Below are positions 5,639-8,921 of a stretch of 8,921 nucleotides of DNA, in pieces. The DNA lies in assembly GCA_017934845.1 (NCBI GenBank), contig JAGBIR010000037.1, forward strand, positions 1-8,921. Reading direction: 5' to 3'. Numbering within the stretch: the stretch's first letter is position 1; every line of letters starts with the position of its first letter. The notes under the pieces were generated by a model. That model was not told the DNA's origin, did no database searches, and was given only the letters and a program-made list of their open reading frames with translations. The position numbers were made by a program, and so were the translations under genes. Source of the stretch: Alistipes sp. GTDB lineage: Bacteria > Bacteroidota > Bacteroidia > Bacteroidales > Rikenellaceae.

Positions 5639-7225
5639 ATGAAGATTGCTCTTGCCCAATTAAACTATACGATAGGTGATATCGACGGCAATGCCTCGCG
5701 TATCATCGAAGCTATACGTCGGGCCGAGGGTGAAGGTGCCGATTTGGTGCTTTTCGCCGAATATGCCGTAAGTGGAACACCCGCTTACGATTTGCTCCGT
5801 AAAACCACTTTCCTTACTTTGTGTGAGGAGGCTCTGGAGAGTATTGCAAAGGCTTGTTCGCGAGTTACCGCTATCGTGGGATCTCCGCTGTTGACCGATC
5901 GTGGCCCGGTGAGTGCTGCTGCGGTTTTGCGCAATGGACGTATCGACGAGGTGGTCGAGAAACAGTATGTCTCGGCGCGTCGCGAGATGGGCTTTATTGT
6001 CGGTGGTAGCGGTTATAAGGTTGTCGAGATATGTGGCCGTAACATTGCTATTATGGTGGGCGATGACCTCTCACAGTTACATGAGTTGGACTCTGAGGCC
6101 GATTTTGTGGTAAGTATCAATGCACGTCGTTATGGCAAAGGGTTGCTCTCGTATCGTTACGAGACTCTGCGCCGCCTGACCTATACTGAGGGCCGCAACA
6201 TCATTATTGTCAATCAGGTAGGTGGCTCGGGTGATTTGGTATATGATGGTACGTCGGGTATTATGAATCGCAATGGCCATATCGAACTCTTTATGAAGAG
6301 CTTTGAGGAGGACTTCCACGTTTTCGATACTTTGGCGCAGCATGAGGGTATGACCGAAGCTCCCTATACTTCGTATAACCACCGTACGCGAATGGTCTAT
6401 AAGGCGGCTTGTCTTGGTTTGCGCGATTATTTCCATAAGAATGGCTATACAAAGGCTTGTGTCGGCTTGTCGGGCGGTATCGACTCTTCGGTTGTGGCTT
6501 GTTTGGCTGTGGGTGCTTTGGGTAAGGAGAATGTCAAGGGTTTGATGATGCCCTCGCAGTTCTCGTCGGAAGGCTCGGTAGAGGATGCCAAGGAGTTGGC
6601 CAATCGTCTGGGTATCGAGTATAGCGTTTTGCCTATTACGGAGGCTTATGACGCTATTATGGGCACGTTGAAGCCAATTACGGGTGGCACTGAGTTTGAT
6701 GCTACGGAGGAGAATATTCAGTCGCGTATCCGTACAGTGTTGCTTATGGCGTTGCAGAATAAGGATGATTATATTTTGCTCAACTCGTCGAATAAGAGTG
6801 AAAATGCGTTGGGTTGGTGTACGCTCTATGGCGATACTGCCGGTGCATTTAGCCCCACGGGCGACCTCTATAAGAGCGAGATTTACGATTTGGCACGATA
6901 TATCAATATTACGTTCGATAATGTTATCCCCGAGAATATTCTGAAGAAGGAACCATCGTCGGAGTTGCGTCCCAACCATAAGGATAGCGATATCCTGCCT
7001 CCGTATGAGGTGGTGGATGCAATCCTCTATCGAATGATTGAGAAGGGTGAGCATCGCGAGGAGATTATCAACGCCGGCTTCGATCAGGAGGTTGTCGAGA
7101 TGATTCATACGATGGTAATGCGCAACGTGAAGAAGCGTTACCAGTACCCTCCCGTGCTGCGATTGTCAACCTGCTCATTCCGCCACGAGTGCCTATTCCC
7201 GTTGGTGAATAAATATGGCTATTAA
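5639..7225 (+). CDS. nadE: NAD+ synthetase with N-terminal nitrilase-type domain lacking the catalytic Cys
   Basis: Last step of NAD biosynthesis: ATP-dependent amidation of deamido-NAD. The protein has 528 residues. Residues 1-230 form a carbon-nitrogen hydrolase domain that in relatives frees ammonia from glutamine; residues 245-528 form the NAD synthetase domain. The synthetase is well kept: PP-loop SGGIDSS (278-284), LNSSNKSE (381-388), GWCTLYGDTAGAFSPTGDLYKSE (392-414) and PSSELRPN (439-446). In the first domain E41 (FAEYAVSG) and K108 (EKQY) match two catalytic-triad residues, but where the ICEDLW motif should give Cys the sequence reads IMVGDDL, with G141. The segments after K108 and after this motif also look shortened. 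I infer weak or no glutaminase activity and use of free ammonia. The start follows an A-rich leader. rseC begins 23 bases after the stop. Confidence 0.93.
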   Translation: MKIALAQLNYTIGDIDGNASRIIEAIRRAEGEGADLVLFAEYAVSGTPAYDLLRKTTFLTLCEEALESIAKACSRVTAIVGSPLLTDRGPVSAAAVLRNGRIDEVVEKQYVSARREMGFIVGGSGYKVVEICGRNIAIMVGDDLSQLHELDSEADFVVSINARRYGKGLLSYRYETLRRLTYTEGRNIIIVNQVGGSGDLVYDGTSGIMNRNGHIELFMKSFEEDFHVFDTLAQHEGMTEAPYTSYNHRTRMVYKAACLGLRDYFHKNGYTKACVGLSGGIDSSVVACLAVGALGKENVKGLMMPSQFSSEGSVEDAKELANRLGIEYSVLPITEAYDAIMGTLKPITGGTEFDATEENIQSRIRTVLLMALQNKDDYILLNSSNKSENALGWCTLYGDTAGAFSPTGDLYKSEIYDLARYINITFDNVIPENILKKEPSSELRPNHKDSDILPPYEVVDAILYRMIEKGEHREEIINAGFDQEVVEMIHTMVMRNVKKRYQYPPVLRLSTCSFRHECLFPLVNKYGY

Positions 7226-7248
7226 TAGGGCGTAGGGCCTGCGAAGAT

Positions 7249-7671
7249 ATGAATAGTGCCGAGACGATAAAACATTCGGGTGAGGTAATTGGCGTCGAAG
7301 CCACCACCGTCTATGTGAAGATGAGTGTCGGCAGTGCTTGTGGCTCGTGTCGTGCGCGAATGGTGTGCGGAGCGGCCGAGGTTGCGGAAAAAGTGGTTGA
7401 AGTAAGGACCTCGGAGGCGCAGACTTTTCATGTCGGAGATAAAGTTGAAGTGGCTCTTCAGAGCCATTCTATGGGTGTCAAGTCGGTTGTTGCAGCCTAC
7501 GTGATACCCTTGTTTGTATTGTGTGGCGTGCTGTTTGGTGCGGTTTCAGCGGGCGTTAGTGAGGGCCTGTCGGCATTGCTGTCGTTGTGCGGAGTGGCTC
7601 TTTATTACGGTGTGCTGTATCTGCTGCGCAATAAGATTGGAAAAGAGATAAAATTTATAATAACAAAATAA
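7249..7671 (+). CDS. rseC: RseC/SoxR-reducing-system family membrane protein
   Basis: Small inner-membrane protein of 140 residues, RseC/MucC family (PF04246). The N-terminal cytoplasmic half has a short beta-rich region with a Cys cluster C31-x2-C34-x5-C40, the expected family signature and possibly a redox or metal site. Two hydrophobic segments follow, about 77-100 and 105-126, then a basic C-terminal end (RNKIGKEIK). In E. coli RseC is linked to SigmaE signalling and to reduction of SoxR together with the Rsx (Rnf) complex. Here it sits 4 bases before rnfB, the common arrangement in Bacteroidota, which suggests an assembly or electron-transfer role with Rnf. The ATG at 7249 is the first in frame after the nadE stop and keeps the family's N-terminal length. 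Confidence 0.85.
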   Translation: MNSAETIKHSGEVIGVEATTVYVKMSVGSACGSCRARMVCGAAEVAEKVVEVRTSEAQTFHVGDKVEVALQSHSMGVKSVVAAYVIPLFVLCGVLFGAVSAGVSEGLSALLSLCGVALYYGVLYLLRNKIGKEIKFIITK

Positions 7672-7675
7672 CAAA

Positions 7676-8590
7676 ATGACGGTATTATTATTTACGATTT
7701 TGACACTCAGCGTGTTGGGTATCTTGTCGGCTGTCATTCTCTACTTTGTGGCACAGAAATTCAAGGTAGAGGAGGATCCTCGTATCGACGAGGTCGAGAA
7801 GATGTTGCCTGGCGCAAATTGTGGCGGTTGTGGATTTGCCGGCTGTCGTGCTTTGGCTGAGGCCTTGGTACGCGAAGATGACATCTCGGCTATATTTTGT
7901 CCGGTTGCCGGAGCCAGCGGAATGAAGCAGATTTCCACATTCCTGGGTAAGGTAGCTCCCGAGAAGGAGCCTACCGTGGCTACTGTTCGTTGTGGCGGAG
8001 TATGCGCAAAGCGACCTCGCACAAATCAGTTTGATGGCGCGGCTAATTGTGCTGTTGCCGCTGCGCTCTATGTTGGCGAAACGGCTTGTGCCTATGGCTG
8101 TTTGGGCTATGGTGATTGTGCTGAAGCTTGCTCTTTTGGAGCTATTAAGGTTAATCCCGAAACGGGTATTGCCGAGGTAGATCCCGACAAGTGTACCGCG
8201 TGCGGAGCTTGTGTTAAGGCTTGTCCGAAGGGTATTATCGAGATGCGTAAGAAGTGGCCAAAGAATCGTGCCGTATTTGTAAGTTGCGTATCGAAGGATA
8301 AGGGTGCCGTGACGATGAAGGCTTGTAAGGCTGGCTGTATCGGCTGTGGCAAGTGTGCAAAGGTCTGTGCATTTGATGCCATCACGGTGGAGAATGGCGT
8401 GGCTTATATCGATTCGCAGAAGTGTAAGTTGTGCCGTAAGTGCGTCAATGAGTGTCCAACGGGAGCTATCGTATTGCGCGGAATGGAACCTCTGGCAAAG
8501 GAGCCAAAGGCTGTTGCAAAGCCTGCTGCGGAGCAGAGTGCAGCGAAGGCGGCGGAGCCGAAAAAGGAGAGTGTTAACGAGCAGAAATAA
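7676..8590 (+). CDS. rnfB: Rnf complex subunit RnfB (iron-sulfur protein)
   Basis: Electron-input subunit of the ion-translocating ferredoxin:NAD+ oxidoreductase, 304 residues, membrane-anchored. Residues 3-25 are one N-terminal transmembrane helix. The 4Fe-4S domain follows with C49, C52, C57 and C75 (NCGGCGFAGC). Ferredoxin-type clusters are then suggested by C138/C142/C148/C152, C173/C176/C179/C183, C221/C224/C227/C231 and C250/C253/C256/C260. Extra cysteines C106, C110 and C125 lie in a linker. It is much longer than E. coli RsxB (about 190 residues), as is usual in anaerobes with more clusters. The last 35 residues are an Ala/Lys/Glu-rich tail, probably flexible. The start is preceded by an A-rich stretch, 4 bases after the rseC stop; rnfC begins 11 bases after its own stop. 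Confidence 0.94.
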   Translation: MTVLLFTILTLSVLGILSAVILYFVAQKFKVEEDPRIDEVEKMLPGANCGGCGFAGCRALAEALVREDDISAIFCPVAGASGMKQISTFLGKVAPEKEPTVATVRCGGVCAKRPRTNQFDGAANCAVAAALYVGETACAYGCLGYGDCAEACSFGAIKVNPETGIAEVDPDKCTACGACVKACPKGIIEMRKKWPKNRAVFVSCVSKDKGAVTMKACKAGCIGCGKCAKVCAFDAITVENGVAYIDSQKCKLCRKCVNECPTGAIVLRGMEPLAKEPKAVAKPAAEQSAAKAAEPKKESVNEQK

Positions 8591-8601
8591 AAAGTAAGAG
8601 T

Positions 8602-8921
8602 ATGAAGACGTTTCCTCTTGGCGGAATTCATCCGTCAGACAATAAAAAATGGAGCAATGCCAAGCCCATCGAGGTTATGGAGTTTCCCGACATCGTCAAT
8701 GTTCCGCTCGGACAACATATTGGAGCCCCCGCAGCCGCTATTGTTAAGAAGGGCGATAAGGTGGTGACCGGTCAGTTGATTGCTATGGCAACGGGTTTTG
8801 TGTCGGCAAATGTCCATGCTCCTGTTTCGGGTACGGTGACAGGTATCGATATGTTGCTTAACGCGCAGGGCTTGCGTCAGATGATGATTACCATCAAGCG
8901 TGAGGGTGATGAGTGGTTGCC
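8602..8921 (+). CDS. rnfC: Rnf complex subunit RnfC (3' end cut by window)
   Basis: Peripheral NADH/flavin-binding subunit of the Rnf complex. Only the first 106 codons are in the window. They show the typical RnfC N-terminus: GGIHP at 7-11, GQHIGAPA at 37-44 and a biotinyl/lipoyl-like (barrel-sandwich) fold signature with KKGDKV (49-54), GQLI (57-60) and VHAPVSGTV (71-79). The flavin- and NADH-binding core and the two 4Fe-4S motifs would lie downstream. The ATG at 8602 is the natural start, since MKTFPLGGIHP matches family starts. It follows rnfB by 11 bases and is almost certainly co-transcribed; rnfD, G, E and A are expected beyond the edge. Confidence 0.93.
   Translation, partial: MKTFPLGGIHPSDNKKWSNAKPIEVMEFPDIVNVPLGQHIGAPAAAIVKKGDKVVTGQLIAMATGFVSANVHAPVSGTVTGIDMLLNAQGLRQMMITIKREGDEWL

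Noticed and set aside
6077..7108. 343-codon open frame on the minus strand opposite nadE
   Set aside because: It lies wholly antisense to a well-conserved enzyme, has no recognisable domain, and reflects the codon bias of the forward gene.

Overview
The window reads as core chromosome from a member of the Bacteroidota, most likely order Bacteroidales and plausibly an Alistipes-like Rikenellaceae. The reasons are two upstream sites with the Bacteroidota-type -7 element TAnnTTTG, A-rich translation starts without a Shine-Dalgarno sequence, a Bacteroidota-style MerR protein, and an rseC-rnfB-rnfC order. The family assignment comes from recalled protein character and was not tested by a search. 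All nine genes lie on the + strand and are tightly packed. I see no mobile element, CRISPR array, tRNA or rRNA.

Region 1 (1-4576) is one apparent run of co-directional genes. It starts with the 3' part of trkA (potassium-uptake regulator, cut by the window edge). Then come a deoxynucleoside kinase, an RsmF-like rRNA m5C methyltransferase, a MerR-type regulator and a Nif3-family metal protein. Gaps from the kinase onward are 6-12 bases, so co-transcription is likely.

Region 2 (about 4487-5536) is a coiled-coil plus C4 zinc-ribbon protein that appears to have its own promoter inside the 3' end of the Nif3 gene. It is followed by a roughly 180-base leader with good base-pairing potential and ends at a strong intrinsic terminator. 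This gene also uses arginine codons differently from a nearby gene, consistent with higher expression.

Region 3 (5537-8921) begins with a second TAnnTTTG promoter and a fused glutaminase/NAD+ synthetase (nadE). After it come rseC, rnfB and the start of rnfC, the beginning of the operon for the Rnf ion-pumping ferredoxin:NAD+ oxidoreductase. The NAD-making enzyme thus sits directly upstream of a complex that reduces NAD.

The most notable observation is that the NadE glutaminase domain seems to lack its catalytic cysteine: glycine stands where ICEDLW-type motifs have Cys. The synthetase domain looks intact, which suggests an ammonia-dependent or otherwise altered enzyme. The second is the promoter, 5' hairpin and structured leader before the zinc-ribbon gene. 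I did not find a wholly new multi-gene system; most of the window is ordinary housekeeping content.
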